From: Chrysiogenes arsenatis DSM 11915
GTDB lineage: Bacteria > Chrysiogenota > Chrysiogenetes > Chrysiogenales > Chrysiogenaceae
Length of the DNA: 64,000 bases
Reading direction: 5' to 3'
Assembly: GCF_000469585.1 (NCBI RefSeq)
Contig: NZ_AWNK01000005.1
Span: forward strand, 203,100-267,099
The notes under the pieces are model-generated. The model worked only from the letters and a program-made list of their open reading frames with translations, was not told where the DNA came from and did no database searches. The position numbers and the translations under genes were made by a program. Below, piece after piece: positions 8,266 through 17,607 of the stretch (within the stretch, counting starts at the first letter, position 1; each line of letters starts with the position of its first letter).

Positions 8266-8378
8266 CAGTGCTTATTCAAGCAATACTACAGGTACAATTA
8301 CTGCCGCGCTTTTCTTACAACACGTGCGTTGGCGGCGGTGATGACGAACCATTTTAATGAACTTTCGGGTGGTGCACT

Positions 8379-8738
8379 ATGGATGACAAAACCGTCGACA
8401 TGATTCTCAACAATCCAACGTTCCTTGATCTCGTTCGCCGCCGTCGAAAGTTGACCGTAACCCTCACATTTTTAATGCTTGCGGCATATGGGCTTTTCCT
8501 GACAGGGATTGCATTCTTCCCAGACATTTTGGCAATACCTGTCCCATATCTCACGTACTCGGTAATCCCTATCGGCATACCAATTGCTATCGGAGTAATA
8601 TGTTTTGCCTTTGTTTTGACTGGCATCTATGTTGTATCAGCCAATCGCGACTTTGACACACAAACGCAAATCATCAAGCAAGCGACGTACGACTATCAGA
8701 GACTCTCGCACTCTGGCGATGAGGGGAGTCGCCCATGA
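8379..8738 (+). CDS. DUF485 small membrane protein, second copy
   Basis: A 119-aa protein with two membrane spans ([19 protein letters not shown] and [20 protein letters not shown]) and the DUF485 pattern [13 protein letters not shown]...PIGIPIAIG. It is a divergent paralogue of the copy at 3871-4179, with a longer charged C-terminal tail. GGGTGG lies about 6 bp before the ATG. Its last four bases (ATGA) overlap the start of the actP copy, so translation is coupled. The role is inferred from linkage, as an accessory protein of the symporter. Confidence 0.88.
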   Translation: MDDKTVDMILNNPTFLDLVRRRRKLTVTLTFLMLAAYGLFLTGIAFFPDILAIPVPYLTYSVIPIGIPIAIGVICFAFVLTGIYVVSANRDFDTQTQIIKQATYDYQRLSHSGDEGSRP

Positions 8739-10396
8739 TACGCTCCACCCTTTCTTTCCTTCTTGGCGGATCGCTGCTTTGCCTCCCTCCACTCGCAGGG
8801 GCAACGATTACGTATGAAATTTCCCGCACCGGAACGGGCATCGTATCTCCATTGTTTTTCTTACTTTTTCTTGCCATCACGGGAGTAATCATTTATTTTT
8901 CTGCGAAACGGACGCGCACGGCAAAGGACTTTTACGCTGCGGGCGGAGGGATTTCGGCAGCGCAAAATGGCCTCGCCATTGCGGGCGACTACATGTCTGC
9001 CGCCTCTTTCCTTGGGATTACTGGGCTGATCTACCTCCATGGCTATGATGGATTCATCTATTCTGTGGGCTTTCTTGTGGGCTGGCCAATTATCCTTTTC
9101 CTGATTGCAGAGCAGTTACGCAACCTAGGCAAATACACGTTCGCCGATGTTGCCTCGTACCGCTTGCGGCAAAAACCAATACGGACACTTGCCGCTTTTG
9201 GCTCACTGGCGGTGGTGCTCTTCTACCTCATCGCGCAAATGATTGGCGGCGGCAAGCTGGTGCAAGTACTCTTTGGCATCCCGTATCCTATTGCGGTGGC
9301 TATCATTGGCGTCATTATGATGGTCTATGTTTCGTACGGCGGCATGCTCGCCACCACGTGGGTACAAATAATCAAGGCAATCTTATTGTTACTCGGCACA
9401 CTTTTTATTGCAGTCACCTCGATGTATCTCGTTGGATTCAGCTACGAAGATCTCTCCATCCGCGCTCTGCAAAACCACCGTACGGGGGCGGCAATTATGG
9501 CGCCAGGGAATTTCATCCAAGATCCAATCTCAGCTTTCTCACTTGGGATTGCGCTCATTTTCGGCGCAGCAGGCCTGCCACATATCCTCATGCGCTTCTT
9601 CACGGTAGCCGATGCCCGGCAAGCGCGCAAATCGGTACTGTATGCCACCGGCCTTATTGGCTTTTTTTATATCCTGACATTCACTATCGGCTTCGCCGCG
9701 ATTATCCATGTCTCGCGCAATACGAACTACCTGGATGATATGGGGCGGTTACTTGGTGGTGAAAACATGGTGGCTCTGCACCTTGCGCATGCTGTCGGGG
9801 GAGATGTCTTCCTAGGCTTTATCTCTGCGGTTGCATTTACCACCATTCTGGCGGTTGTTTCCGCCCTAACGCTGGCGGGAGCGAGCGCCATCTCTCATGA
9901 CCTCTACAATAACGTCTTCAAAAAAGGGACAGTTTCAGACTTCCAACTGATGTCAGTCAGTCGGCGCGCTGCCGTCGGTATTGGCGTCGTAGCGATTCTT
10001 CTGGCGTTGGCATTTGAAAATCAGAACATTGCCTTGATTGTCGGTATTGCTTTTGCTATTGCGGCGAGTGCAAACTTTCCAGTACTTATTATGTCCATGT
10101 TCTGGTCACGCTTGACAACACGCGGTGCGGTTATCGGTGGCGCCATGGGATTGGCGAGCGTACTTATACTCATTCTTGTCGGCCCCGTTGTGTGGCAAGG
10201 GGTTTTTGGCTTTTCCCAGCCGCTCTTTCCGTGGGAACATCCAGCGCTCTTTTCACTCCCCATAGCCTTTGCAGGAATATGGTTTTTTTCCATCACGGAC
10301 AAAAGTGAAGCGGCACGGCGCGAACATCAAGCATTCAAAGCCCAGTTTGTCCGGGCTCAGACGGGAATAGGTTCAGAAGGGGTAAAATACCTCTAG
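8735..10396 (+). CDS. actP: Cation/acetate symporter (ActP type), second copy
   Basis: A 553-aa sodium:solute symporter with the same signatures as the first copy: [42 protein letters not shown] and [13 protein letters not shown]. The N-terminus ([23 protein letters not shown]) looks like a cleavable signal peptide, as in many ActP proteins. It overlaps the DUF485 gene by 4 bp and is followed after 26 bp by the cNMP/DUF294 gene. That order, DUF485-actP-DUF294-exonuclease, is recurrent in proteobacteria and separates this locus from the simpler first copy. The two copies could differ in affinity, substrate or regulation, which sequence alone cannot tell. Confidence 0.9.
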   Translation: MIRSTLSFLLGGSLLCLPPLAGATITYEISRTGTGIVSPLFFLLFLAITGVIIYFSAKRTRTAKDFYAAGGGISAAQNGLAIAGDYMSAASFLGITGLIYLHGYDGFIYSVGFLVGWPIILFLIAEQLRNLGKYTFADVASYRLRQKPIRTLAAFGSLAVVLFYLIAQMIGGGKLVQVLFGIPYPIAVAIIGVIMMVYVSYGGMLATTWVQIIKAILLLLGTLFIAVTSMYLVGFSYEDLSIRALQNHRTGAAIMAPGNFIQDPISAFSLGIALIFGAAGLPHILMRFFTVADARQARKSVLYATGLIGFFYILTFTIGFAAIIHVSRNTNYLDDMGRLLGGENMVALHLAHAVGGDVFLGFISAVAFTTILAVVSALTLAGASAISHDLYNNVFKKGTVSDFQLMSVSRRAAVGIGVVAILLALAFENQNIALIVGIAFAIAASANFPVLIMSMFWSRLTTRGAVIGGAMGLASVLILILVGPVVWQGVFGFSQPLFPWEHPALFSLPIAFAGIWFFSITDKSEAARREHQAFKAQFVRAQTGIGSEGVKYL

Positions 10397-10422
10397 GAGG
10401 CTTGCTGACACGAGGAGGATTC

Positions 10423-12261
10423 ATGTCACTAGAAACGCTTGATTACCGTACATTTTTTTCAAAAATTGAACCGTTCAACGCCTTGAACGAACAACGTTTC
10501 GATACCGTCATCGAAAGCCTCGACGTTCAATACTTTCGTCCGCAGGACGTTATCATGTCGCGTGGCACTGAACCGCAATACTACTTTATCATCGCCAAAG
10601 GGATGGTACAGGAAATAGATGACGAAGATCACTCCTTCTTCTACTCCGTACGCGACAGCTTTGATGCCGCTTCGCTCCTACAAGGGCGTGCCCGCAGCCA
10701 ATTTATCGCGGCAGAAGAGTCACTCTGCTTTGCGCTGAAAAAAGAGGTATTCCTCCAGCTGATCAAAAGCGATATTGCGTTTGAAAGCTACTTCCTGCAA
10801 AGCCTTTCCCAGAAGATGAATGCCTTGCTTGAGCGCAATTTAAATAAAGACGTCGCCTCATTTATGGCAACCCGCGTACGCGATTGCGTCATACATCAAC
10901 CGGTGATTGTGCCGCACACCATGACGATTGGTGAAGCAGTAGGGGTGATGAGCGCTCAGAAATCTGATTCGCTTATTGTCAGCTTCCCTGATGGCGGCGA
11001 GGGTTTAGTTACCAACACCGACTTGCGTGACAAAGTAATACTGAAAAACCGACCCTATTCCGAACCGATCGGCTATATCGTCGTAAAAAAGCTCATCACG
11101 ATTGACGAATCAGATTTCCTTTTTAATGCCCTTCTCACCCTTATAGAGCACTCCATAAAGCGCGTAATCGTGCAACGTAGCGGGAAAACCGTAGGCGTTT
11201 TAGAGCAAATCGACCTCCTGAGTTCCATTTCTTCCAAAGCACACCTGACGAATATGCAGATCCAAAAGGCGCAAAGTGTCGAAGAACTGCGCAACGCAAC
11301 AACCGACGTAGCTCATTTGATCCGCTCCTTACAACAACAAGGGGTAAAGGTGCGCCATATCACGAAGCTGCTTGGCGACTTGAATGGCAAAGTGTACAAA
11401 AAACTCTTTGAGCTGATTGCTCCGCCAGAGCTTATCGCAAACTCGGCGTTAATTATCCTTGGAAGCGAAGGGCGCAAAGAGCAGACCCTGCGCACCGATC
11501 AGGACAATGCGCTCATTCTTCGTGATGGATTCCATTTCCCTGAAATACAAGCGATCACCAAACAATTCACCGACTCGCTTATCTCATTTGGTTTCCCAGA
11601 ATGTCCAGGCGGGGTAATGGTGGTGAACCCTTTCTGGTGTAAACCACTTGCGGAGTACGAACACGAACTGCGCCGCTGGGTACACGAGCCAGGTGGTGAT
11701 AACGCCATGAACTTTGCCATTCTCATCGACGCTAGCTTTGTGGCTGGCGATAATTCGCTCTACACACAATTGCGCGAAATCATGAATCAGGTTATCCGTA
11801 ACGACCAGTTGTTCTTTGCCAATTTCGCGAAGAACGCATTACTGTTTGAAACCCCCCTTTCACTCTTCTCGGGATTCGTCACCGAAAAACGGGGCGACCA
11901 TGGAGAAGGGCTTGACATTAAAAAAGGGGCCATATTTCCGATTGTACACGGAATTCGTAGCCTGAGTTTAGAGCATGGTTGTGTCAGCACCAACACGATC
12001 GAGCGAATTAAAGAACTCAATGATGCCGGACACCTTGACACGCCCGTCGCTACCGAACTGATTGAATCACTCAGTTTTCTGCTCAATATGCGACTCAATG
12101 CTCACCTCGAAAAACATGAGCGCGGACAGGTAATTGATAATTATATTTGCCCGAAGAAACTCAGCAACTTCGAACGTGATCTGTTGCGCGATGTTTTCAA
12201 AATCGTTGATCGTTTTAAAAAATATATCACGCATCACTTTAAGATCAATGTGGTGCGCTGA
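10423..12261 (+). CDS. cNMP-binding/CBS/DUF294 nucleotidyltransferase-like protein
   Basis: A 612-aa soluble signalling protein. Domain order: cyclic-nucleotide-binding beta-barrel (about 10-130), a CBS pair (about 150-270), a DUF294 nucleotidyltransferase-like domain (about 290-440) and a DUF294 C-terminal helical domain (about 470-610). The nucleotidyltransferase motif is visible as LGSEGRKEQTLRTDQDNAL, the GSxGR...DxD pattern of GlnD-like enzymes, so catalysis is possible. I chose the ATG at 10423 because GAGGAGGATTC precedes it; an upstream start would add seven residues. It ends one base into the start of the exonuclease gene. In other bacteria this family sits beside actP and is thought to control or report on symporter activity; that role is inferred here. 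Confidence 0.87.
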   Translation: MSLETLDYRTFFSKIEPFNALNEQRFDTVIESLDVQYFRPQDVIMSRGTEPQYYFIIAKGMVQEIDDEDHSFFYSVRDSFDAASLLQGRARSQFIAAEESLCFALKKEVFLQLIKSDIAFESYFLQSLSQKMNALLERNLNKDVASFMATRVRDCVIHQPVIVPHTMTIGEAVGVMSAQKSDSLIVSFPDGGEGLVTNTDLRDKVILKNRPYSEPIGYIVVKKLITIDESDFLFNALLTLIEHSIKRVIVQRSGKTVGVLEQIDLLSSISSKAHLTNMQIQKAQSVEELRNATTDVAHLIRSLQQQGVKVRHITKLLGDLNGKVYKKLFELIAPPELIANSALIILGSEGRKEQTLRTDQDNALILRDGFHFPEIQAITKQFTDSLISFGFPECPGGVMVVNPFWCKPLAEYEHELRRWVHEPGGDNAMNFAILIDASFVAGDNSLYTQLREIMNQVIRNDQLFFANFAKNALLFETPLSLFSGFVTEKRGDHGEGLDIKKGAIFPIVHGIRSLSLEHGCVSTNTIERIKELNDAGHLDTPVATELIESLSFLLNMRLNAHLEKHERGQVIDNYICPKKLSNFERDLLRDVFKIVDRFKKYITHHFKINVVR

Positions 12262-12884
12262 TGTTTGATAAAATCAAAACCCACTTTAATCGCAAGCGCC
12301 TGAAAGACGAGCAATATGCTTTTCTTTTTGAGCCGTACACAGGCAATGAAGTGGTCTCTTTTGATTGCGAAACGACTGGACTGAACCCGAATGTCGACGA
12401 AATAATTTCGATTGGCGCCGTGAAGATCCGTGACAATACGGTGCTCATGAGTGAAAAACTGGAGCTTTTCCTTCATCCACGTCAGGAAATTAGCGCGGAA
12501 AGTATCCGCATTCACCATATCCTGACCTGTGACCTCGATGGCGGCGTCCACCAAGAAGAAGGAGTCAAACAATTTCTGCACTTTATCGGCAATCGCCCGT
12601 TGATCGGTTATTACTTAGAATTCGATGTTGCTATGATCAATAAAGTTATGAAACCTCTCCTCGGAATCAACTTGCCGAATAAACAAATAGAAGTTTCTGG
12701 CTTATACTATGATAAGAAAATCGCTATGATTCCCCAAGGAAATGTAGACCTTCGTTTTGACTCCATTATGACCGATCTTGGACTCCCTGCACTGGCAAAG
12801 CATAATGCTGTTGGCGATGCGGTAATGACCGCCCTGATGTACATCAAGTTACAGAAAGTTCGTTACCTTGATAAGGGACGGTAA
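12261..12884 (+). CDS. DEDDh 3'-5' exonuclease, DnaQ-like
   Basis: A 207-aa exonuclease of the DNA polymerase III epsilon superfamily. The three motifs are present: ExoI as FDCETTG (about residues 33-39), ExoII within LIGYYLEFDVAMIN, and ExoIII-epsilon as HNAVGDAVMT, giving the D-E-D-D and His residues of the DEDDh type. Length fits a stand-alone exonuclease domain without the polymerase-binding tail. Its ATG overlaps the TGA of the DUF294 gene by one base, so the two are coupled. Proteins of this kind accompany DUF294 genes in actP loci, which argues for a shared, still unclear function rather than a replicative proofreader. Confidence 0.87.
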   Translation: MFDKIKTHFNRKRLKDEQYAFLFEPYTGNEVVSFDCETTGLNPNVDEIISIGAVKIRDNTVLMSEKLELFLHPRQEISAESIRIHHILTCDLDGGVHQEEGVKQFLHFIGNRPLIGYYLEFDVAMINKVMKPLLGINLPNKQIEVSGLYYDKKIAMIPQGNVDLRFDSIMTDLGLPALAKHNAVGDAVMTALMYIKLQKVRYLDKGR

Positions 12885-13073
12885 TCGTAGCATTCAACAC
12901 TACCTTCACCGCGCAATTTGCCCCTTTCGTGAAGAATACCCTTTAGTTCTGGGTTGAGGAATGCTATACGTTTGGATGTTTCTGCTGAAAAATCAGTTGA
13001 GCGTTTCGTTGCATACAGTAGTGCATAGTGAATGGAACAACAAATAAATCGTTAAGGAATACGTATCAAAATC

Positions 13074-14771
13074 ATGAGACAGGATAAAAAAAAAGTTAGT
13101 AAAATTACGAGCAGCGAAAATGTGAAAGGGGTGAAGGTTACCCCGCTCGGCGGACTGGGAGAAATTGGCCTTAACCTCACTTGCTATGAAACCCGCCACA
13201 ATATGATTATTGTTGATTGCGGCCTGATGTTTCCGGAAGACACGCAGCTCGGTGTCGACATTGTCATTCCCGATATGAGTTATCTCGTCGCAAATATCAC
13301 CAAAGTGCAAGGGCTCTTCATTACCCACGGTCACGAAGATCACATCGGCGCCATCCCGTTTCTCGTCCGACACATTCCCGGACTGAAAATTTTTGGCACA
13401 AAACTCGTCATTGGATTCATTACTCACCGCTTGAAAGAACGTAATCTGGAAAATGCGGTTGAGTTAATTTGCGTCGCACCGGGAGATTGCGTCAGTGTCA
13501 ATGAATTTGACGTTGAATTTATCGGCGTGAATCACAGCATTGCCGATGCGTGTGCCTTAGCCATTTCGACGCCAAGTGGCGTGATTATTCACACCGGCGA
13601 CTTCAAGATCGACCATACGCCCGTTGACCATCAAGTGATCGACCTCGCGTCATTTGCCCGTTATGGCGACAACGGGGTGCTCGCTCTCTTTTCTGACTCG
13701 ACGAATGTGGAATCGGCTGGGTGCAGCCCGACGGAACGCGGCGTTGAAGCGGCACTGGACGATGAAATCAGTAAATGCAAAGGGAAAGTTGTCACCTCAA
13801 CATTCTCCTCAAATATCCACCGCATACAAACCCTGTTAAATATTGCCAAACGGCAAGGACGTAAGGTAGCCTTTGACGGACGCAGTATCGTTAACAACGC
13901 CCTTCTCGGGCGAGAGTTAGGCTACCTGACGTATAACGACGAAGATGTCGTCAGCATACGCGATGTGAAAGGGATGGCACCACAAAAGCTGCTGATTATC
14001 ACCACCGGCTCTCAAGGTGAACCGTATGCGGCATTGACCCGTATAGCGACAGATAACCACGCCAACATTAAGATTAAACAGGGCGATACGGTTATTTTCT
14101 CTTCAAAAACCATTCCAGGCAATGAGCGGAGTGTGTCGAAGCTGATCAATCAAATCTTCATGCGCGGAGCACGGGTTGTCTACGATAAGATGCGTATGGT
14201 TCACGCCTCTGGTCACGCCTACCAAGAAGAACTCAAAACCATGATCAATCTCGTTCGTCCGCACTACTTCATTCCCATTCATGGCGAATATCGTCACCTG
14301 CACCATCACGCTGAACTCGCAAAAGCGGTGGGAATTGCCGAGAACAACGTCTTTATCCTGCGTAACGGTCTGCCACTCCAATTTGACCAAACAGGAGCCA
14401 AGCTCCTTCCTGAAGTACAAAATGGCCGTGTCTTTATCGATGGTCGCGGCATGGAGGATGTTGAAGAGCCACTCCTGATGGATCGACGCTCCTTAGCCAG
14501 TGACGGCGTTGTCGTTGTTCATGTTGCCATTGGACAGCAGGATGGCGCGATTCTTGATGGCCCGCATATCATAACCTGCGGCTTTGAAATTGCCGCTCAT
14601 ATCCGCACCCAACTGGAGAAGGATGTATTGACATTCCTCCAAGAAGCGCCAACAGAAATGAAAGGGCAGTGGAATTTAATTAAACTAGAAGTGCGCAAAA
14701 CCCTGCGGCAATCGCTCAAAAAGCGAATTGACCGCAAGCCTATGGTCTTGCCAGTTATCGTGGAGATATAG
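13074..14771 (+). CDS. rnj: Ribonuclease J
   Basis: A 565-aa cytoplasmic ribonuclease with 5'-3' exo- and endonuclease activity in RNA maturation and decay. It is a beta-CASP metallo-beta-lactamase: the zinc motif HGHEDH is at residues 85-90, DxxH-type ligands follow (HTGDFKID), the beta-CASP domain carries TTGSQGEP, and a Met/Arg-rich helix leads to HGEYRHLHHH. The C-terminal domain is present, so the protein is full length. The annotated ATG is preceded by AAGGA at an unusually long distance (about 15 bp); no better in-frame start is seen. uppP begins 4 bp after its stop. Confidence 0.93.
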   Translation: MRQDKKKVSKITSSENVKGVKVTPLGGLGEIGLNLTCYETRHNMIIVDCGLMFPEDTQLGVDIVIPDMSYLVANITKVQGLFITHGHEDHIGAIPFLVRHIPGLKIFGTKLVIGFITHRLKERNLENAVELICVAPGDCVSVNEFDVEFIGVNHSIADACALAISTPSGVIIHTGDFKIDHTPVDHQVIDLASFARYGDNGVLALFSDSTNVESAGCSPTERGVEAALDDEISKCKGKVVTSTFSSNIHRIQTLLNIAKRQGRKVAFDGRSIVNNALLGRELGYLTYNDEDVVSIRDVKGMAPQKLLIITTGSQGEPYAALTRIATDNHANIKIKQGDTVIFSSKTIPGNERSVSKLINQIFMRGARVVYDKMRMVHASGHAYQEELKTMINLVRPHYFIPIHGEYRHLHHHAELAKAVGIAENNVFILRNGLPLQFDQTGAKLLPEVQNGRVFIDGRGMEDVEEPLLMDRRSLASDGVVVVHVAIGQQDGAILDGPHIITCGFEIAAHIRTQLEKDVLTFLQEAPTEMKGQWNLIKLEVRKTLRQSLKKRIDRKPMVLPVIVEI

Positions 14772-14775
14772 CGAC

Positions 14776-15591
14776 ATGACGATGGTAGAAGCGATCTTAC
14801 TCGGCATTCTTCAGGGGCTGGCAGAATTTCTCCCGATCAGCTCTTCGGGGCATTTGGTTATCGGGCAACACTACTTGGAAATCCAAGAGCCCGCATTGCT
14901 TTTTGACATCATGCTCCATGTCGGGACGCTGTTCGCCATTATGGTCTATTTCCGGGAAGAAATTTTCCGCCTGCTCTACGCCTGCGTAAGCCTTTTCGAG
15001 ACAAGCCTTTCAATACAAATGGACGAGTCGAAGCGGATGGTAGGCTTTATCATTGTCGCCTCGATCCCTACCGCTATCATTGGATTTACGTTTAAGGACA
15101 CGTTTGCCGCTCTTTTTGGGAACCTTACTTTTGTGGCGTCGATGTTGTACATAACGGCACTCCTAACGTGGGCCACAGATCGTATTGCGTGGGCTGACCA
15201 CGGTGTCGGAAAAATGAAACTCTGGCATGCGCTGGTGATCGGGATAGCACAAGGGTGCGCCATTACACCAGGGATTTCGCGTTCCGGTTCGACCATTTTC
15301 GCCGCAACATTGCTTGGCATAGACCGCCAGACCGCAGCTCGCTTCTCCTTCCTTATCAGCATACCGGCTATTTTAGGCGCGCTTGTCCTTGAACTGCGTG
15401 ACGTCGCCGAACTTCCCGACACGTCAACATGGATCATCTATGGAGCAGGAACGCTGGCCGCCTTTGTTACCGGCTTAGGCGCTATCTTTCTTGTGATGAA
15501 ACTCCTTACGGCACGAAAGTTTTACTGGTTTTCTCTCTATTGTGTCGTGTTGGCTTCTTTAGTGCTTTTGAGTGACGCCCTTGTGTCGTAA
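14776..15591 (+). CDS. uppP: Undecaprenyl-diphosphatase (BacA/UppP)
   Basis: A 271-aa integral membrane phosphatase that recycles undecaprenyl pyrophosphate to the monophosphate carrier used in peptidoglycan and polysaccharide export. Both signature regions are visible: EFLPISSSGHLVIG near the N-terminus and GISRSGSTIFAATLLGI in the second half, which together form the active site. Length is typical (265-280 aa) with about eight membrane spans. The ATG at 14776 follows GGAG by 10 bp; a second ATG two codons later is possible. It follows RNase J closely and precedes an FtsK-like membrane domain. Confidence 0.95.
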   Translation: MTMVEAILLGILQGLAEFLPISSSGHLVIGQHYLEIQEPALLFDIMLHVGTLFAIMVYFREEIFRLLYACVSLFETSLSIQMDESKRMVGFIIVASIPTAIIGFTFKDTFAALFGNLTFVASMLYITALLTWATDRIAWADHGVGKMKLWHALVIGIAQGCAITPGISRSGSTIFAATLLGIDRQTAARFSFLISIPAILGALVLELRDVAELPDTSTWIIYGAGTLAAFVTGLGAIFLVMKLLTARKFYWFSLYCVVLASLVLLSDALVS

Positions 15592-15597
15592 TGCCCT

Positions 15598-16410
15598 ATG
15601 AATGGTCGCCTGCTCCTCATCTTTGCACTGAGTTGTCTTGGTATTTATATTTCGTTAAGTCTTGGCACGTATCACAGCTATGATCCCACTTTTTCCAAAG
15701 CCTTTTTCCCCTACGTAGCGCGTGAAATTCAGAATGCAGGCGGTTACATTGGGGCAAACATTGCCGATATTCTGATCCATTTCTTTGGCGTTAACAGTTG
15801 GCTTATTCCGTTTGCGATTGGAATTATTATCTATCGTCTGGTTTTTCCTGGTGCCGCCACAGTTGTAGCAGGCGTGGTCAAGCGTAAAATCGGCCGTCGC
15901 ATTGTGGCTGTGATAGTCTTTTTCCTCTGCATCAGCGCTTTGACAGGAATAATTTTCCCAGCCGACCCCTTATATCCAGCCGAAGTGCATGCCGGCGGAT
16001 TGCTTGCAGAAGAGCTTACCAAGGCAGGCACGCTCTACTTAGGGCACACGGGTTCTCTTGTGGTACACTTCTTGCTAGGAATTTTTGCATTTCTCGTATT
16101 AATCGATTTTCCCAGCGGGTTTCAGAGAAAAACAGAAGCCGAACCTATCTCATGGCATAGTCTTGTTTGGGGGCGACTCAAAAAGCCATTTTATCGTCAA
16201 AAAGTTAAAAAAATTGAACAACAACAGCGCTACGAAGAAAGTTTACAGACCATAGAAAATATAGTGATGGACAATGATGAAAAGAGTGCTATATCTACGC
16301 CGCCACAAAACGCTATCCGAGACGAGAAAAAGCTTAACTCGCCAGTGGATAGGGACGATAAGCACAACGTCCCCCCAGCGCAAAAAACGGTAAAATCATA
16401 TATACGTTAA
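15598..16410 (+). CDS. Stand-alone FtsK N-terminal (4TM) domain-like protein
   Basis: A 270-aa membrane protein resembling the N-terminal anchor of FtsK: SLGTYHSYDPTFSK is like the SYxPxDPSWS tract after helix 1, and four hydrophobic spans follow (about 5-22, 60-85, 100-122 and 150-170), with GYIGANIADILIHFFG matching the family's GxxGAxxAdxl pattern. The remaining 95 residues are charged and disordered (KKIEQQQRYEES onward). There is no linker plus ATPase motor: no Walker A and no gamma domain. The stop codon is followed immediately by another small ORF and mnmA, so the motor is not encoded next door. It may be half of a split FtsK or an independent divisome protein. No clear Shine-Dalgarno precedes the ATG. 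Confidence 0.7.
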   Translation: MNGRLLLIFALSCLGIYISLSLGTYHSYDPTFSKAFFPYVAREIQNAGGYIGANIADILIHFFGVNSWLIPFAIGIIIYRLVFPGAATVVAGVVKRKIGRRIVAVIVFFLCISALTGIIFPADPLYPAEVHAGGLLAEELTKAGTLYLGHTGSLVVHFLLGIFAFLVLIDFPSGFQRKTEAEPISWHSLVWGRLKKPFYRQKVKKIEQQQRYEESLQTIENIVMDNDEKSAISTPPQNAIRDEKKLNSPVDRDDKHNVPPAQKTVKSYIR

Positions 16411-16423
16411 TTGGAGTTGCGCC

Positions 16424-16498
16424 ATGAAAATTGCGATTGTACTTTCCAGCCTTATGTACGCCTTAGTGCTGGCCTTGAATTGGAATGTTGGTTCCTAG
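16424..16498 (+). CDS. Candidate 24-aa membrane peptide
   Basis: An ATG at 16424 preceded by TTGGAG at 7-bp spacing opens a 24-codon frame: a short Lys-containing start followed by a nearly uninterrupted hydrophobic stretch (IAIVLSSLMYALVLAL) and a polar end, TAG at 16496. It lies 13 bp after the FtsK-like gene and 3 bp before the GTG start of mnmA, which itself lacks a clear ribosome site. Translational coupling into mnmA is a reasonable inference. It could also be a real one-span membrane peptide. No family recognised. Confidence 0.5.
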   Translation: MKIAIVLSSLMYALVLALNWNVGS

Positions 16499-16501
16499 TC
16501 A

Positions 16502-17593
16502 GTGAGTATCTTCTCTTCACACACTCCCCATGTCGGCGTTGCGCTGAGTGGCGGGGTTGACAGTTCCATGTCGGTTAAAGTGCTGCAACGCTATGGCTAC
16601 ACCGTTCAGGGGTATACCATGTCGCTTTGGAACCCCGACCAGCACAAGAAACAAACTATGCTCAACAATGCACGTCGTGTCGCCGATTTTCTCGGCATCG
16701 AACACCATATCATCGACCTTGAATCACCATTTCGTGAGGCCGTGGTTCACTATTTTCAGCGCGAATACCTCGCTGGCCGTACCCCGAATCCTTGCGTGCA
16801 ATGCAACCGACACATAAAGCTTGGCGCCTTTTTTAATGCCGTTCGCGCCAACGGAGGAACGCATTTAGCGACAGGGCACTACGCCCAAATCGTCACTTCC
16901 GATGACAATCTCCGCGTTGGCGTTTCAATGGCGGACGATCCGACCAAAGACCAATCCTATTTTCTCTACGCAGTAGAACGCGAAACGCTCCGTTCGCTCC
17001 TGTTTCCGCTGGCCAATGCGCATAAGTATAATATTAAAGCAGAAGCGCGCTCACTCGGCCTGTACAACGTTATCGACGAAAGCGAATCGCAAGAAATCTG
17101 TTTTGTCCCGAACGATGACTACCGTGCTCTTTTGCAAGAGCTCGGTGCCGTGAACATACCAGGATCTTTTTTGCATGCGTCAAGCGGGCGAGTCCTCGGT
17201 GAACACCAAGGAATTTGGAATTATACGGTAGGTCAGCGCAAAGGACTTGGTGTGAGCTACAGCGAACCGCTCTACGTTACATACATCGATCCAGCAACCA
17301 ATACCATCTATCTCGACACACTTGAACACCTTGCGACGAACGAAATCACCGTTGGCGAACTCCACTGGCAATATGGCTACCCACTCGATCTTCCGTTACG
17401 TGGCAGCGTGAAACTGCGCTACCGCTCCACCCCTTCCCCGTGCACTGTCGAGCATCACCCAAGCCGCGAAGGATATATACGGATCACCACCGACGAACCA
17501 GCCCTTGGAGCGGTCACGCCTGGACAAGCTGCCGTGGTCTACAATGAGGCGCGAGTCGTTGTCTGCGGTGGCACTATCGCACCGCGCGCGTAA
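16502..17593 (+). CDS. mnmA: tRNA-specific 2-thiouridylase MnmA
   Basis: A 363-aa cytoplasmic enzyme that uses ATP and a persulfide to make 2-thiouridine at position 34 of tRNAs for Lys, Glu and Gln. The PP-loop is seen as ALSGGVDSS (residues 14-22). The two catalytic cysteines are Cys98 in TPNPCVQCN and Cys200 in SQEICFV. GQRKGLGV and the C-terminal beta-barrel are also typical. Length matches the family. The start is GTG at 16502 with no obvious Shine-Dalgarno, right after the 24-aa ORF. glsA follows after 14 bp. Confidence 0.95.
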   Translation: MSIFSSHTPHVGVALSGGVDSSMSVKVLQRYGYTVQGYTMSLWNPDQHKKQTMLNNARRVADFLGIEHHIIDLESPFREAVVHYFQREYLAGRTPNPCVQCNRHIKLGAFFNAVRANGGTHLATGHYAQIVTSDDNLRVGVSMADDPTKDQSYFLYAVERETLRSLLFPLANAHKYNIKAEARSLGLYNVIDESESQEICFVPNDDYRALLQELGAVNIPGSFLHASSGRVLGEHQGIWNYTVGQRKGLGVSYSEPLYVTYIDPATNTIYLDTLEHLATNEITVGELHWQYGYPLDLPLRGSVKLRYRSTPSPCTVEHHPSREGYIRITTDEPALGAVTPGQAAVVYNEARVVVCGGTIAPRA

Positions 17594-17607
17594 GACATGG
17601 GCACGGC

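Larger units (their letters stand above)
7466..8378. other. Long divergent regulatory region between symporter operons
   Basis: A 900-bp region with no convincing full-length gene. Supported contents: a minus-strand promoter at 7899-7927, a palindrome at 7864-7889 just after its start site, a leader of about 425 nt with a 21-codon ORF (7515-7580), and a plus-strand promoter near 8236-8265 for the second DUF485-actP operon. Open frames at 7481-7720 (minus) and 8047-8403 (plus) have no family features and overlap better candidates. Confidence 0.6.

Noticed and set aside
4246-8378. Sigma54 (-24/-12) promoters for the symporter operons
   Set aside because: I looked for TGGCAC-N5-TTGC on both strands; TGGCAC-like words near 4473 and 8090 lack the -12 half at the right distance.
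8047-8403. 118-aa plus-strand frame before the second DUF485 gene
   Set aside because: It covers a predicted promoter, overlaps the DUF485 start, and has no ribosome site or family pattern.
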